Shown: positions 1 to 8,167 of the stretch, piece after piece
How the letters are laid out: each line of letters begins with the position of its first letter
Position numbering within the stretch: the stretch's first letter is position 1
Assembly: GCA_018716135.1 (NCBI GenBank)
Contig: DVKG01000009.1
Coordinates: 65,602-129,601 of the forward strand
Direction: 5' to 3'
From: Scybalosoma faecavium
GTDB taxonomy: Bacteria > Bacillota > Clostridia > Christensenellales > Christensenellaceae
DNA: 64,000 nucleotides
The notes under the pieces: model-generated
Seen by the model: only the letters and a program-made list of their open reading frames with translations
Database searches by the model: none
What the model was told of the DNA's origin: nothing
Translations under genes and position numbers: made by a program

Positions 1-419
1 TCTGCCTGTTCGCCTATAACGTGAGTGTTGTACACTGCGCCGCAGCTCTTGCAGACCTTGCGGGAGCATATTCTGTCTATTATTACATCTACTGTTGTAG
101 ACAGATTTATAACAGCATCTATCGTTGCAATATTGTCAAGAGCCTTAGCTTGCTCGACCGTACGCGGGAAACCGTCAAAAAGGATTCCTCCCTCTGCGTT
201 TTTGAGCTTTTCTGCTACCATGTCGATTATCACCTGATCAGGTACCAAGTCGCCTTTGTCAATGTAAGACTTAGCCATCTTTCCCAGTTCTGTGCCCTGC
301 TTTATTTCGCTTCTGAGCATATCGCCGGTGGAGAGGTGCTCAAGATTGAGCTTCCCTTTGATTTCTGCCGCAATTGTACCCTTGCCCGCTCCGGGAGGGC
401 CTAAGAAAATTACATTCAT
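1..419 (-). CDS. adk: adenylate kinase, partial (N-terminal 139 residues)
   Basis: Converts ATP + AMP to 2 ADP in the cytoplasm. The visible part begins MNVIFLGPPGAGKGT, the family's P-loop. It runs into the LID domain, where RRIC is followed by CKSCGAVY, the Cys-x2-Cys half of the structural zinc site of Gram-positive adenylate kinases. The gene leaves the window at base 1, so roughly the last third is missing. It is the gene after secY, as in most Firmicutes spc operons. A 127-base gap separates the two, wider than elsewhere in this operon, so adk may have extra regulation; no clear promoter was seen there. The start is the ATG at 417-419 with AGGAG upstream. Confidence 0.95.
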   Translation of the reverse strand, partial: MNVIFLGPPGAGKGTIAAEIKGKLNLEHLSTGDMLRSEIKQGTELGKMAKSYIDKGDLVPDQVIIDMVAEKLKNAEGGILFDGFPRTVEQAKALDNIATIDAVINLSTTVDVIIDRICSRKVCKSCGAVYNTHVIGEQA

Positions 420-546
420 TCTATTATTTCTCCTAATATCGTCGAAAAACGCTTCACCTTGACATATATGCAAGGCGCATTTTGCCTATGCGCACTAAAG
501 CCGCAGCAGGAGGGGCGGCCTCCATACTGCGTTCGTGCTTTACTTA

Positions 547-1809
547 TTATTTAAGAAATCCTTTGTAATGGCGCATCATCATCTGCGATTCAATCTGTCT
601 GATTGTTTCAAGCGCAACGCTTACTATAATCAACAAACTCGTCGCACCGAAAGCGCTCGCCACGCCTGTCGCACTGGAGAACACCGTCGGCACAGCTGCT
701 ACTATAGCAAGGAAAATCGCACCGAAAAATGTTATCTTAGAGAGAATCTTTGAGAGATACTCGCTTGTCGGGCGTCCCGGGCGAATGCCGGGGATAAATC
801 CGCCGTACTGCTGCATGTTATTCGCAACATCAATCGGATTGAAGCTTATCTGCGAATAGAAATACGAGAAGAACAGTATCAGCAGGAAATAAACCACCAT
901 ATATATCAGCGAGCCTGCTGCGAGCCATTTAGTGTACCAGTTGAAAAACGCGCTGTCCGGCCAGAAAATCTGGCATAGCATATACGGGAACTGAATGAAC
1001 GTAATCGCGAAAATCAGCGGCATAACACCGGAAGCGTTGACTTTCATAGGGATATACGTCGATTGTCCGCCGTACTGCTTGCGTCCTACCACGCGCTTAG
1101 CGTACTGCACCGGGATTCTGCGTTCGCCCATATCCATGTATGTTATCAGCGTAATAATAGCCAGCGCAATAACAATCAGGATTACGGGTACATACCAAGC
1201 CGTCGTGCCCAGAGCAACATTCTGACCTATCGTCCATATGTAGCCCGGGAAGGAGCTGAGTATGTTTATAAAGATGATAAGGGATATACCGTTTCCGATT
1301 CCCTTCTCGTTTACTCTTTCCCCCATCCACATAACAAGGCAGGAGCCTGCCGTAAGCGTCAGGACTACTACCAAGTAAGAGAAGAAGTCTGCCGAGATCA
1401 TAGCCGAGCTGCCCATCGAAAGCATTATGCCGGCGGACTGAATTACCGCCAAAATCAGCGTTACAATGCGCGTGATCTTTGTGATCTTTCTTCTGCCGTC
1501 GTCGCCCTCTTTTGTCATTCTCTCGAGAGCGGGGATAGCCACGCAGAGCAAATTCATTATAATGGATGCGTTGATATACGGCATTACGCCGAGAGCGAAC
1601 AGCGTCATGTTGGAGAGGCTGCCGCCCGAAAACAGGTCAAGGAACGACAGCGCGGAATATTCGCCCACCATTTCCTGGATATATGATACATTAACACCCG
1701 GCACCGGAACGAAGCATCCCAGTCTGTATATGAACAGTATCAGCAGAGTGAACAGTATCTTTTTTCTTAATTCTTCGATTTTCCAGGCATTCCCTAAGAC
1801 CTTGAACAT
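547..1809 (-). CDS. secY: preprotein translocase subunit SecY
   Basis: Pore-forming subunit of the SecYEG translocon in the cytoplasmic membrane. The 420-aa length fits the family. The N-terminal stretch with RLGCFVPVPGV (first membrane segment and plug region) and the cytoplasmic loop with QYAKRVVG are recognisable, along with about ten hydrophobic segments. The C-terminal part carries the conserved GIRPGRPT region. It overlaps rplO by one base (TAATG), implying translational coupling. It is the last full gene of the ribosomal operon in this window. Confidence 0.97.
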   Translation of the reverse strand: MFKVLGNAWKIEELRKKILFTLLILFIYRLGCFVPVPGVNVSYIQEMVGEYSALSFLDLFSGGSLSNMTLFALGVMPYINASIIMNLLCVAIPALERMTKEGDDGRRKITKITRIVTLILAVIQSAGIMLSMGSSAMISADFFSYLVVVLTLTAGSCLVMWMGERVNEKGIGNGISLIIFINILSSFPGYIWTIGQNVALGTTAWYVPVILIVIALAIITLITYMDMGERRIPVQYAKRVVGRKQYGGQSTYIPMKVNASGVMPLIFAITFIQFPYMLCQIFWPDSAFFNWYTKWLAAGSLIYMVVYFLLILFFSYFYSQISFNPIDVANNMQQYGGFIPGIRPGRPTSEYLSKILSKITFFGAIFLAIVAAVPTVFSSATGVASAFGATSLLIIVSVALETIRQIESQMMMRHYKGFLK

Positions 1810-2252
1810 TAGCCAATCACCTCAACACTGCCGCCGGCAGCTTCTATCTTCTGCTGCGCTGTCTTAGTGAATTTGACCGCCTTGACGCTGAGCTTCTTTG
1901 TCAGCTCGCCATCGCCCAAAACCTTCAGACCATCGCCGATTTTCTTTACGAAACCGACTTCTTTCAGGAACTGTGCTGTAATCTCTGTGCCGTCTTCGAA
2001 GCACTCCAGATCAGCTACATTGATTGTAGCATATGTCTTTGCAAATATATTTGTGAAGCCTCTCTTGGGGATTCTTCTTGTGAGCGGCATCTGACCGCCT
2101 TCGAATCCGGGGCGTACGCCGCCGCCGCTTCTTGCCTTCTGACCCTTCTGACCGCGAGCAGAAGTCTTGCCTATGCCGGAGCCTGTGCCTCTGCCGACTC
2201 TCTTCTCAGAGTGTCTCGCGCCTTCAGCGGGTTTGAGTTCATGAAGTTTCAT
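1809..2252 (-). CDS. rplO: 50S ribosomal protein L15
   Basis: Large-subunit protein that binds 23S rRNA late in assembly. The 147-aa product starts MKLHELKPAEGARH and has the Gly/Arg-rich segment RVGRGTGSGIGKTSARGQKG typical of L15, followed by GFEGGQMPL. Its Shine-Dalgarno site overlaps the rpmD stop codon (TAAGGAGG), and its own stop overlaps the secY start, so it is tightly coupled on both sides. Confidence 0.97.
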   Translation of the reverse strand: MKLHELKPAEGARHSEKRVGRGTGSGIGKTSARGQKGQKARSGGGVRPGFEGGQMPLTRRIPKRGFTNIFAKTYATINVADLECFEDGTEITAQFLKEVGFVKKIGDGLKVLGDGELTKKLSVKAVKFTKTAQQKIEAAGGSVEVIG

Positions 2253-2265
2253 GTCTAAGCCCTCC

Positions 2266-2445
2266 TTATATTTCTTCGACAGAAAGAAGATGCTTTACTT
2301 TGAAAATCTGACCTCTGATGGGGCCGTTGTCTTCTTTAATAACTGTCTGATGGAGCTTGCGCAGGCCGAGTGCTTTAACTGTATCCTTCTGGTCCTGCTT
2401 GCAGCCTATAGGGCTTTTTACGAGTGTTACTTTTAACTGTGCCAT
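2266..2445 (-). CDS. rpmD: 50S ribosomal protein L30
   Basis: A 59-aa protein, MAQLKVTLVKSPIGCKQDQK at the N-terminus and ending LLSVEEI, matching bacterial L30 in length and in the KSPIG...LGLRK pattern. It lies between rpsE (6-base gap) and rplO (13-base gap), the canonical place for rpmD. I translated it by hand because the frame is short. The start is the ATG at 2443-2445 behind GGAGG. Confidence 0.95.
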   Translation of the reverse strand: MAQLKVTLVKSPIGCKQDQKDTVKALGLRKLHQTVIKEDNGPIRGQIFKVKHLLSVEEI

Positions 2446-2451
2446 AGCCCT

Positions 2452-2952
2452 TTACCTCCCTAAGTGCTCTACAGGTACACCGCGAAGCTTAGCTACCTGC
2501 TCAGCTGTACGCAGCTCAGCGAGACCGGCGATAGTAGCCTTAACGCAGTTGATCGGGTTGTTAGAGCCCTGAGATTTAGCTCTGATATCCTTAATACCTG
2601 CCAGCTCGAGTACCGCACGTGCGTGACCGCCCGCGAGTACGCCGGTACCTTCTTTAGCGGGCATCATGTGAATTCTGCCGCGGCTGAAAGCGCCGATAAC
2701 TTCATGCGGGATCGTTGTACCGTCGAAGGGCACCTCGATCATGCTTCTCTTAGCTGCATCCTCTGCCTTGCGAATCGCCTCGGGGATTTCCGCCGCTTTG
2801 CCCATGCCGCATCCGACATGGCCGTTTTCATCGCCAACTACTACGAGGGCGCTGAAGCGCATGTTTCTGCCGCCTTTTACGGTCTTAGCTACGCGGTTGA
2901 CGGATACGAGCTTAGTCTTGAGATCTAATGTGCTTGCATCTATGCGTTGCAT
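2452..2952 (-). CDS. rpsE: 30S ribosomal protein S5
   Basis: Small-subunit protein involved in decoding fidelity and mRNA unwinding. The 166-aa product has the S5 double-stranded RNA-binding N-terminal domain (LVSVNRVAKTVKGGRNMRFS, VVGDENGHVGCGMGKA) and the C-terminal domain with RAVLELAGIKDI. It lies 15 bases after rplR. The loop where spectinomycin-resistance changes usually occur looks ordinary (VKGGR). Confidence 0.97.
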   Translation of the reverse strand: MQRIDASTLDLKTKLVSVNRVAKTVKGGRNMRFSALVVVGDENGHVGCGMGKAAEIPEAIRKAEDAAKRSMIEVPFDGTTIPHEVIGAFSRGRIHMMPAKEGTGVLAGGHARAVLELAGIKDIRAKSQGSNNPINCVKATIAGLAELRTAEQVAKLRGVPVEHLGR

Positions 2953-2967
2953 TTTTTCGTCCTCCTC

Positions 2968-3336
2968 TTACAGCGTGAGGCCGGCTTCTCTAGCGCCGTC
3001 CGCCACGTTAGCGACTCTGCCTGTGTAAAGGTATCCGCCGCGGTCAAATACTACTTCCTTGATACCGGCAGCGATAGCTCTCTTCGCTGCTGTCTCCCCG
3101 ACGAGCTTCGCAGCCTGCTCTTTTGTCATATCCGCGATTTGAGGAGCGATCTCTTTATCGAGAGTGGAGCAGGAGCAAATTGTGTGACCCTTCACGTCGT
3201 CTATAACCTGAACATAAATGTTCGCGTTGCTTCTGTATACATTCATTCTCGGGCGCTCAGCCGTTCCGCTGATTTTATTGCGAATGCGCTGGTGACGTCC
3301 TTTGCGAATAGCATTCTTATCTATTTTCTTAATCAT
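2968..3336 (-). CDS. rplR: 50S ribosomal protein L18
   Basis: 5S rRNA-binding protein of the central protuberance. The 122-aa product has the family pattern: basic N-terminus (RKGRHQRIRNKISGT), RPRMNVYRSNANIYVQVIDD, and the C-terminal VVFDRGGYLYTGRV. It sits between rplF (19-base gap) and rpsE as expected. The partner 5S rRNA gene is partly present at the far right end of this window. Confidence 0.97.
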   Translation of the reverse strand: MIKKIDKNAIRKGRHQRIRNKISGTAERPRMNVYRSNANIYVQVIDDVKGHTICSCSTLDKEIAPQIADMTKEQAAKLVGETAAKRAIAAGIKEVVFDRGGYLYTGRVANVADGAREAGLTL

Positions 3337-3355
3337 ATTCTAAAAGAACCTCCCA

Positions 3356-3895
3356 TTACATTCCGGACTTGCCTTCTTTGCGGCGTACATACTCGCCCTT
3401 ATAGCGAATACCCTTGCCTTTATAAGGCTCCGGCGGACGCAGCTCGCGGATGTTAGCCGCAACCTGCCCTACAAGCTGCTTGTCAATGCCCTTGACGATG
3501 ATGCTGTTGTTGTTGGGCACTTCGAACGTGATACCTGCGGGCTGCTCTACCTCTACGGGGTGAGAGAAACCGAGGTTAAGCGTGAGCTTCTTTCCGGAGA
3601 GCGCAGCTCTGTAACCTACACCGATGATTTCCAGTTCTTTTGCGAACTCGGCGTGTACGCCCTGAACCATGTTGTTGATGAGAGCGCGTGTAAGCCCATG
3701 GAGCGCTCTGTGCTTTTTGTCGTCCGAAGGACGCGTGACTGTGATAACGCCAGCGTCTATTTTAATTTCCATGTCGCCGCTGAACTGTTGGGTGAGCTCG
3801 CCCTTCGGTCCCTTGACCTTAAGTACGTTGCCGTCCGAAAGCTCGGCCGTAACGCCTGCAGGCAGCGTGACAGGAAGTTTTCCTATTCTTGACAT
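3356..3895 (-). CDS. rplF: 50S ribosomal protein L6
   Basis: Binds 23S rRNA near the factor-binding site. The 179-aa length is normal. It begins MSRIGKLPVTLPAGV and ends with PPEPYKGKGIRYKGEYVRRK, the signature of bacterial L6. It lies 37 bases after rpsH. Nothing unusual was seen. Confidence 0.97.
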   Translation of the reverse strand: MSRIGKLPVTLPAGVTAELSDGNVLKVKGPKGELTQQFSGDMEIKIDAGVITVTRPSDDKKHRALHGLTRALINNMVQGVHAEFAKELEIIGVGYRAALSGKKLTLNLGFSHPVEVEQPAGITFEVPNNNSIIVKGIDKQLVGQVAANIRELRPPEPYKGKGIRYKGEYVRRKEGKSGM

Positions 3896-3932
3896 TTTTA
3901 CGTTGCACCTTTCGTTTATGCTTGTTTATTTA

Positions 3933-4331
3933 TTACCAGATATATGCAATTACTTCGCCGCCGACGCCAGCGTTTCTGGCTTCTTTATCAGTGACGATAC
4001 CCTTGGACGTGGAGATTATCGCGATACCAAGGCCGTTGAGAACCTTCGGGATCTGATCCTTGCGCGCATAAACTCTCAGACCGGGCTTGCTTATTTTCTT
4101 CAGACCGTTAATGACGTTTTCACCATTAGCGCCGTATTTCAGTCTAATTTTGAGCGTCCCCTGGACGCCATCCTCTACAACCTCGCAGCCTTTGATAAAG
4201 CCCTCTTTGAGCATTGTCTTTGCGATAGCAAGCTTCATTTTGGAAGCAGGCATCTGAACGACTTCACTCTTGTTTACGAGCGCGTTTCTGATGCGAGTCA
4301 GCATATCTGCTACAGGATCCGTAACCGGCAT
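3933..4331 (-). CDS. rpsH: 30S ribosomal protein S8
   Basis: 16S rRNA-binding protein of the platform; in other bacteria it can repress the spc operon by binding its mRNA. The 132-aa product starts MPVTDPVADMLTRIRNA and carries the C-terminal signature GIAIISTSKGIVTD..A. It sits 33 bases after rpsN. I did not identify an S8-binding site in the mRNA. Confidence 0.97.
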   Translation of the reverse strand: MPVTDPVADMLTRIRNALVNKSEVVQMPASKMKLAIAKTMLKEGFIKGCEVVEDGVQGTLKIRLKYGANGENVINGLKKISKPGLRVYARKDQIPKVLNGLGIAIISTSKGIVTDKEARNAGVGGEVIAYIW

Positions 4332-4364
4332 GTTTGTTCCTCCTTCTTAATATGTGCCTAAAGT

Positions 4365-4550
4365 TTACCAGCTAGATTTCTTTACGCCCGGGATCTGACC
4401 GCGGTACGCAAGTTCTCTAAAGCAGATACGGCAAATGCCGTATTTTCTAAGCACAGAATGGGGTCTGCCGCAGATACGGCATCTTGTGTAATTTCTCGTA
4501 GAGAACTTAGACCCTTTTTGCTGCTTTAAAACCATTGCTTTTTTAGCCAT
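4365..4550 (-). CDS. rpsN: 30S ribosomal protein S14, zinc-binding type (S14 type Z)
   Basis: A 61-aa short S14 with two Cys-x2-Cys pairs, CRIC and CRIC, separated by GRPHSVLRKYGI, which bind zinc. This form is usual in Firmicutes; the longer zinc-free paralogue is normally elsewhere in the genome and not in this window. The gene lies 11 bases after rplE and 33 before rpsH, in its standard position. Confidence 0.97.
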   Translation of the reverse strand: MAKKAMVLKQQKGSKFSTRNYTRCRICGRPHSVLRKYGICRICFRELAYRGQIPGVKKSSW

Positions 4551-4561
4551 TTATGTTATCC

Positions 4562-5101
4562 TCACTTTTTAAAGGGCATACCCATCAGCCCGAGCATTTC
4601 TCTCGCTTCTTCGTCTGTCTTCGCAGTTGTTACGATTATGATATCCATACCGCGAATCTTTTCCACCTTATCGTACTCGATTTCGGGGAAAACGAGCTGC
4701 TCTTTAAAGCCCATTGCGTAGTTGCCTCTGCCGTCGAAAGACGTAGCGGACAGACCACGGAAGTCACGCACGCGCGGGATTGTGATGGAGATCAGCTTAT
4801 CCATGAACTCGTACATGCGGTCGCTGCGCAGAGTTACCTTTGCACCCACCTTCATGCCTTCTCTGAGCTTGAAGTTAGCGACGGACTTCTTTGCCACTGT
4901 TACGATGGGCTTCTGACCGGAGATGATAGACAGCTCGTTGAGAGCGCTGTCCAGCAGCTTCGGGTTGTCTTTAATATCGCCCATACCCATGTTGATAACT
5001 ATCTTATCGAGCTTCGGCACCTGCATTACGTTCTTATATCCGAACTTGTTCATCATAGCGGGTACGATCTCTTGATTGTATGTATCTCTAAGTCTTGCCA
5101 T
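4562..5101 (-). CDS. rplE: 50S ribosomal protein L5
   Basis: 5S rRNA-binding protein. I chose the ATG at 5099-5101 (MARLRDTYNQEI), giving 179 aa, because GGAGGG lies 7 bases upstream and the length equals the family norm. A further in-frame ATG at 5114-5116 overlaps the rplX stop and would add five residues (MEGKI). The product has the L5 motifs KLDKIVINMGMGD and RVRDFRGL and ends GLMGMPFKK. Confidence 0.96.
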   Translation of the reverse strand: MARLRDTYNQEIVPAMMNKFGYKNVMQVPKLDKIVINMGMGDIKDNPKLLDSALNELSIISGQKPIVTVAKKSVANFKLREGMKVGAKVTLRSDRMYEFMDKLISITIPRVRDFRGLSATSFDGRGNYAMGFKEQLVFPEIEYDKVEKIRGMDIIIVTTAKTDEEAREMLGLMGMPFKK

Positions 5102-5115
5102 GATCTTACCCTCCA

Positions 5116-5439
5116 TTAGTTCTCAATAGCTTCGCCGCACTTCTTGCAGACGCGAACCTTTGTGCCGTTATCGAGAATTTTTCTCGCCGCTCTTGTAGCT
5201 TTGCCGCATTTGGGGCAGACGAGCATCACGTTGGAAGCGTCGATAGCAGCTTCCACCTTCTGGATGCCGCCGGGGTCCATCTGACCTCTGGGCTTCTGAT
5301 GCTTTGTCACTACGTTTACGCCTTCTACGACTACTTTGCCGTTCTTAGGCATAGCTGTGACGACCTTACCCTCTTTACCCTTTTCTTTTCCTGTGATGAC
5401 AACTACTTTGTCATCCTTCTTTATATGTAGTCCTGCCAT
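5116..5439 (-). CDS. rplX: 50S ribosomal protein L24
   Basis: Assembly-initiating 23S rRNA-binding protein. The 107-aa product has the KOW motif (DDKVVVITGKEKGKEGKV) near the N-terminus. Its C-terminal part has CPKC and CKKC pairs (CPKCGKATRAARK, VCKKCGEAIEN), a zinc-ribbon form found in many Gram-positive L24 proteins. It lies between rplN (15-base gap) and rplE. Confidence 0.97.
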   Translation of the reverse strand: MAGLHIKKDDKVVVITGKEKGKEGKVVTAMPKNGKVVVEGVNVVTKHQKPRGQMDPGGIQKVEAAIDASNVMLVCPKCGKATRAARKILDNGTKVRVCKKCGEAIEN

Positions 5440-5454
5440 AGTCAGCTCTCCTTC

Positions 5455-5823
5455 CTACAGCACTTCGGGAGCGAGAGAGATGATCTTCATGTAATCTCTG
5501 TCTCTGATCTCTCTGGCTACCGGCCCGAAAATACGGGTGCCTCTGGGCTGCTTATTATTATCTATGATTACTGCTGCGTTCTCGTCGAACTTTATGTAGG
5601 AACCGTCGGGACGTCTTACGCCTGTCACCGTGCGGACTATAACAGCTTTAACAACATCTTTTTTCTTAACAACGCCGCCGGGGGTGGCAGTCTTAACGGA
5701 AGCGACGATAACGTCTCCAATTCCCGCGCTCCTCTTCATCGAGCCGCCCAGCACTTTGATGCACTGTATGACCTTTGCCCCGGAGTTATCAGCTACCTTC
5801 AGGCGTGTTTCTGGCTGAATCAT
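5455..5823 (-). CDS. rplN: 50S ribosomal protein L14
   Basis: Interface protein contacting 16S rRNA and L19; target of the silencing factor RsfS in other bacteria. The 122-aa length is exact for the family. It begins MIQPETRLKVADNSGAK and includes RPDGSYIKFDENAAVIID and GTRIFGPVARE. Position between rpsQ and rplX is canonical. Confidence 0.98.
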   Translation of the reverse strand: MIQPETRLKVADNSGAKVIQCIKVLGGSMKRSAGIGDVIVASVKTATPGGVVKKKDVVKAVIVRTVTGVRRPDGSYIKFDENAAVIIDNNKQPRGTRIFGPVAREIRDRDYMKIISLAPEVL

Positions 5824-5844
5824 ATTGCTGCCTCCTTATATAGG

Positions 5845-6099
5845 TTATTTAGCTTTCTCGACAATTTCGACCAGTCTCCACCTCTTGTCCTTGCTAAGGG
5901 GACGAGTCTCCATTATTCTTACGATATCGCCTACGCCGCATTCATTGTTCTCATCGTGAACTTTGAACTTAGTCGTGACGTTTACTGTCTTGTTGTACAG
6001 ACCGTGCTTCTCTTTTGTCTTTGTCGCGACGACGATGGTTTTATCCATCTTGTCGGAAACGACTACGCCCTGCTTGGTCTTTCTCAGATTTCTTTCCAA
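5845..6099 (-). CDS. rpsQ: 30S ribosomal protein S17
   Basis: Primary 16S rRNA-binding protein with an OB fold. The 84-aa product reads MERNLRKTKQGVVVSDKMDK, then TIVVATK, and near the end ETRPLSKDKRWRLVEIVEKAK, the S17 signature. Gaps are 12 bases from rpmC and 21 to rplN. Confidence 0.97.
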   Translation of the reverse strand: MERNLRKTKQGVVVSDKMDKTIVVATKTKEKHGLYNKTVNVTTKFKVHDENNECGVGDIVRIMETRPLSKDKRWRLVEIVEKAK

Positions 6100-6111
6100 A
6101 GTAGTGCCTCC

Positions 6112-6312
6112 TTACTTTGCCGCCGCGTGCTCGCGCTCGCAGATTATCGTCTTAACTCTGGCGATATCCTTCTTGATTTCAGTAATCGCCTTGGGATTTG
6201 CGAGCTGGCCTGTAGCCTTCTGGAAACGCAGGTTAAAGAATTCTACCTTCAGGTCTTCCAGCTTCTGTGTCAGCTCTACGTCATTCAGCTCATGCAGTGT
6301 CTTTGCCTTCAA
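6112..6312 (-). CDS. rpmC: 50S ribosomal protein L29
   Basis: A 66-aa, mostly helical protein at the exit tunnel rim, a docking site for SRP and trigger factor together with L23. It starts MKAKTLHELNDVELTQKL and has the LFNLRFQ-like signature (FFNLRFQKATGQL). It overlaps rplP by 4 bases (ATGA), so the two are translationally coupled. Confidence 0.97.
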   Translation of the reverse strand: MKAKTLHELNDVELTQKLEDLKVEFFNLRFQKATGQLANPKAITEIKKDIARVKTIICEREHAAAK

Positions 6313-6749
6313 GCCTGCTCACCACCTTCTGTCATATTAGCGTCCTCGCGCTTTACGAATTTGCAATGTACGGGGAGCTTCATCGCGCCCAGGCGGAGAG
6401 CCTCACGCGCTACTTCCTCGGATACGCCGGAGATTTCGAAAAGAACTCTGCCCGGCTTTACGACTGCTACCCAGAACTCCGGAGCGCCTTTACCGCTGCC
6501 CATTCGAGTTTCAGCCGGTTTCTTTGTTACGGGCTTGTGGGGGAATATCTTAATCCAAACCTTACCGCCTCTTTTAATGTAACGAGTCATAGCTACACGG
6601 GCAGCCTCTATCTGGTTGGATTTAATCCAGCCCGGCTCTGTTGTCATTATGCCGTAATCACCATACGCTACGAAGTTGCCGCGCATAGCTTTGCCTTTCA
6701 TGCGGCCGCGGTGTACGCGTCTGCGCTTAACTCTTTTTGGCATTAACAT
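6309..6749 (-). CDS. rplP: 50S ribosomal protein L16
   Basis: 23S rRNA-binding protein near the A-site tRNA. The 146-aa product starts MLMPKRVKRRRVHRGRMKG and contains GGKVWIKIFPHKP, GSGKGAPEFWVAVVKPG and the late-region pattern EALRLGAMKLP. The start lies inside the 3' end of rpsC, a 23-base overlap, with GGAGG 9 bases upstream. Confidence 0.97.
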   Translation of the reverse strand: MLMPKRVKRRRVHRGRMKGKAMRGNFVAYGDYGIMTTEPGWIKSNQIEAARVAMTRYIKRGGKVWIKIFPHKPVTKKPAETRMGSGKGAPEFWVAVVKPGRVLFEISGVSEEVAREALRLGAMKLPVHCKFVKREDANMTEGGEQA

Positions 6750-7446
6750 GGCGTCTTCCTCCTTCTCTCCTGTTATCTCTGGGCTCGTATGCGCCCTTAG
6801 CCTTTTCCTTTAGAGGGTTGCCGAGAACCTCGCCTTTGTAAGTCCATACTTTTACGCCGATTCTGCCGTAAGTTGTATGAGCCTCAGCGAAGCCATAGTC
6901 GATATCCGCGCGGAGCGTCTGCAGCGGGATAGAACCCTCATGGTACTGCTCTGTGCGCGCGATCTCTGCGCCGCCGAGTCTGCCGGACGTCATGATCTTG
7001 ATGCCCTTGAGACCCGCCTTCATGGAGCGGCCGATAGACTGCTTCATAGCGCGGCGGAAGGAAATACGTCTTTCCAGCTGAGCCGCTACATTCTCAGCGA
7101 TGAGCTGTGCATCAGTATCGGGACGGCGAACTTCCATGATGTTTACTACTACATTCTTGCCCGTGAGCTTGAGCAGATCAGCCTTCAGCTCGTCGATGCC
7201 TGTGCCGCCCTTGCCGATTACGATACCCGGCTTAGCTGTATAAATGCCGATAGAAATCTTGTTAGCTGCGCGCTCAATCTCAATCTTGGAGATGCCTGCT
7301 GCGTACAGTTTCTTTTTTACAAACTTTCTGATCTTATCGTCTTCTACAAGATAATCAGAAAACTTATTGCTTTTCGCCACCCAACGAGAGTCCCAATCTT
7401 TGATTACGCCAACTCTGAATCCGTGGGGATTTACTTTTTGACCCAT
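6727..7446 (-). CDS. rpsC: 30S ribosomal protein S3
   Basis: Head protein at the mRNA entry channel. The 239-aa product begins MGQKVNPHGFRVGVIKDWDS. The KH domain GxxG loop (VIGKGG) lies in the first half, and the C-terminal domain has GRLGGAEIARTE. It overlaps rplP by 23 bases and follows rplV after 11 bases. Confidence 0.97.
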   Translation of the reverse strand: MGQKVNPHGFRVGVIKDWDSRWVAKSNKFSDYLVEDDKIRKFVKKKLYAAGISKIEIERAANKISIGIYTAKPGIVIGKGGTGIDELKADLLKLTGKNVVVNIMEVRRPDTDAQLIAENVAAQLERRISFRRAMKQSIGRSMKAGLKGIKIMTSGRLGGAEIARTEQYHEGSIPLQTLRADIDYGFAEAHTTYGRIGVKVWTYKGEVLGNPLKEKAKGAYEPRDNRREGGRRHVNAKKS

Positions 7447-7457
7447 TATGCTCCTCC

Positions 7458-7844
7458 TTATTCAAGCTCGCCCAAAATAATTGTGATGTGGCTCGTTCTC
7501 TTGCGAATGCGCGTTGCTCTGCCCTGTGCTCTGGGGCGGTATCTTCTGTAAGTCGGACCCTGGTCCGCGTAGCATTCCGCCACGAACAACGTATCGCTGT
7601 TCTTTTCGAGATTGTTCTCAGCGTTTGCAATTGCGCTGTTCAGAACCTTGAGCACTACCTCACTCGCTGCTTTGGGAGTGTGCATAAGTATAGCCTTTGC
7701 CTCGGCGACGTTCTTGCCGCGGATGAGGTCGAGTACTATACCGACTTTGCTGGAGGAGATACGGACGTATCTGGCTACCGCTCTCGGTCTCTTATCTTTT
7801 TCTTCACGTCTCTTGAGCGCTTTTTCTCTCTGCCGTGTTGCCAT
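7458..7844 (-). CDS. rplV: 50S ribosomal protein L22
   Basis: Lines the peptide exit tunnel. The core is clear: ARYVRISSSKVGIVLDLIRG, then FVAECYADQGPTYRRYRPRA near the end. At 128 aa it is longer than the roughly 110-115 typical of the family. The excess is a charged N-terminal extension of about 20 residues (MATRQREKALKRREEKDKRP). The ATG at 7842-7844 has AGGAGG close upstream, so I kept the extension. No alternative ATG lies at the core start. Confidence 0.95.
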   Translation of the reverse strand: MATRQREKALKRREEKDKRPRAVARYVRISSSKVGIVLDLIRGKNVAEAKAILMHTPKAASEVVLKVLNSAIANAENNLEKNSDTLFVAECYADQGPTYRRYRPRAQGRATRIRKRTSHITIILGELE

Positions 7845-7861
7845 TTACCTTTATCCTCCTG

Positions 7862-8134
7862 CTATCTGGACGACTTGTCGCCTGCGTGACCGCGGAACGT
7901 GCGAGTCGGTGCGAATTCGCCCAGCTTGTGACCTACCATGTCCTCTGTTACATATACGGGCACGAACTTTCTGCCGTCGTGTACTGCGATGGTGTGCGCT
8001 ACCATATCCGGGAAGATAGTAGAAGCGCGAGACCATGTTTTGAGGACCTTCTTCTCGTTATTTTCGTTCATCTGCTGGATTCTCGCCAGCAGCTTCGTAT
8101 CTACGAAAGGGCCTTTTTTTACAGACCTACTCAT
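7862..8134 (-). CDS. rpsS: 30S ribosomal protein S19
   Basis: Head protein that contacts S13 and A-site tRNA. The 90-aa product starts MSRSVKKGPFVDTKLL and has the C-terminal signature GHKLGEFAPTRTFRGHAGDK. Gaps: 33 bases from rplB, 17 to rplV. Confidence 0.98.
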   Translation of the reverse strand: MSRSVKKGPFVDTKLLARIQQMNENNEKKVLKTWSRASTIFPDMVAHTIAVHDGRKFVPVYVTEDMVGHKLGEFAPTRTFRGHAGDKSSR

Positions 8135-8167
8135 ATGCTAATTGCTCCTTCCTATTAAGCGCTTCGC

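Noticed and set aside
1063..1686. 207-codon plus-strand frame opposite secY
   Set aside because: Antisense shadow of secY membrane codons; no ribosome binding site and no recognisable domain.
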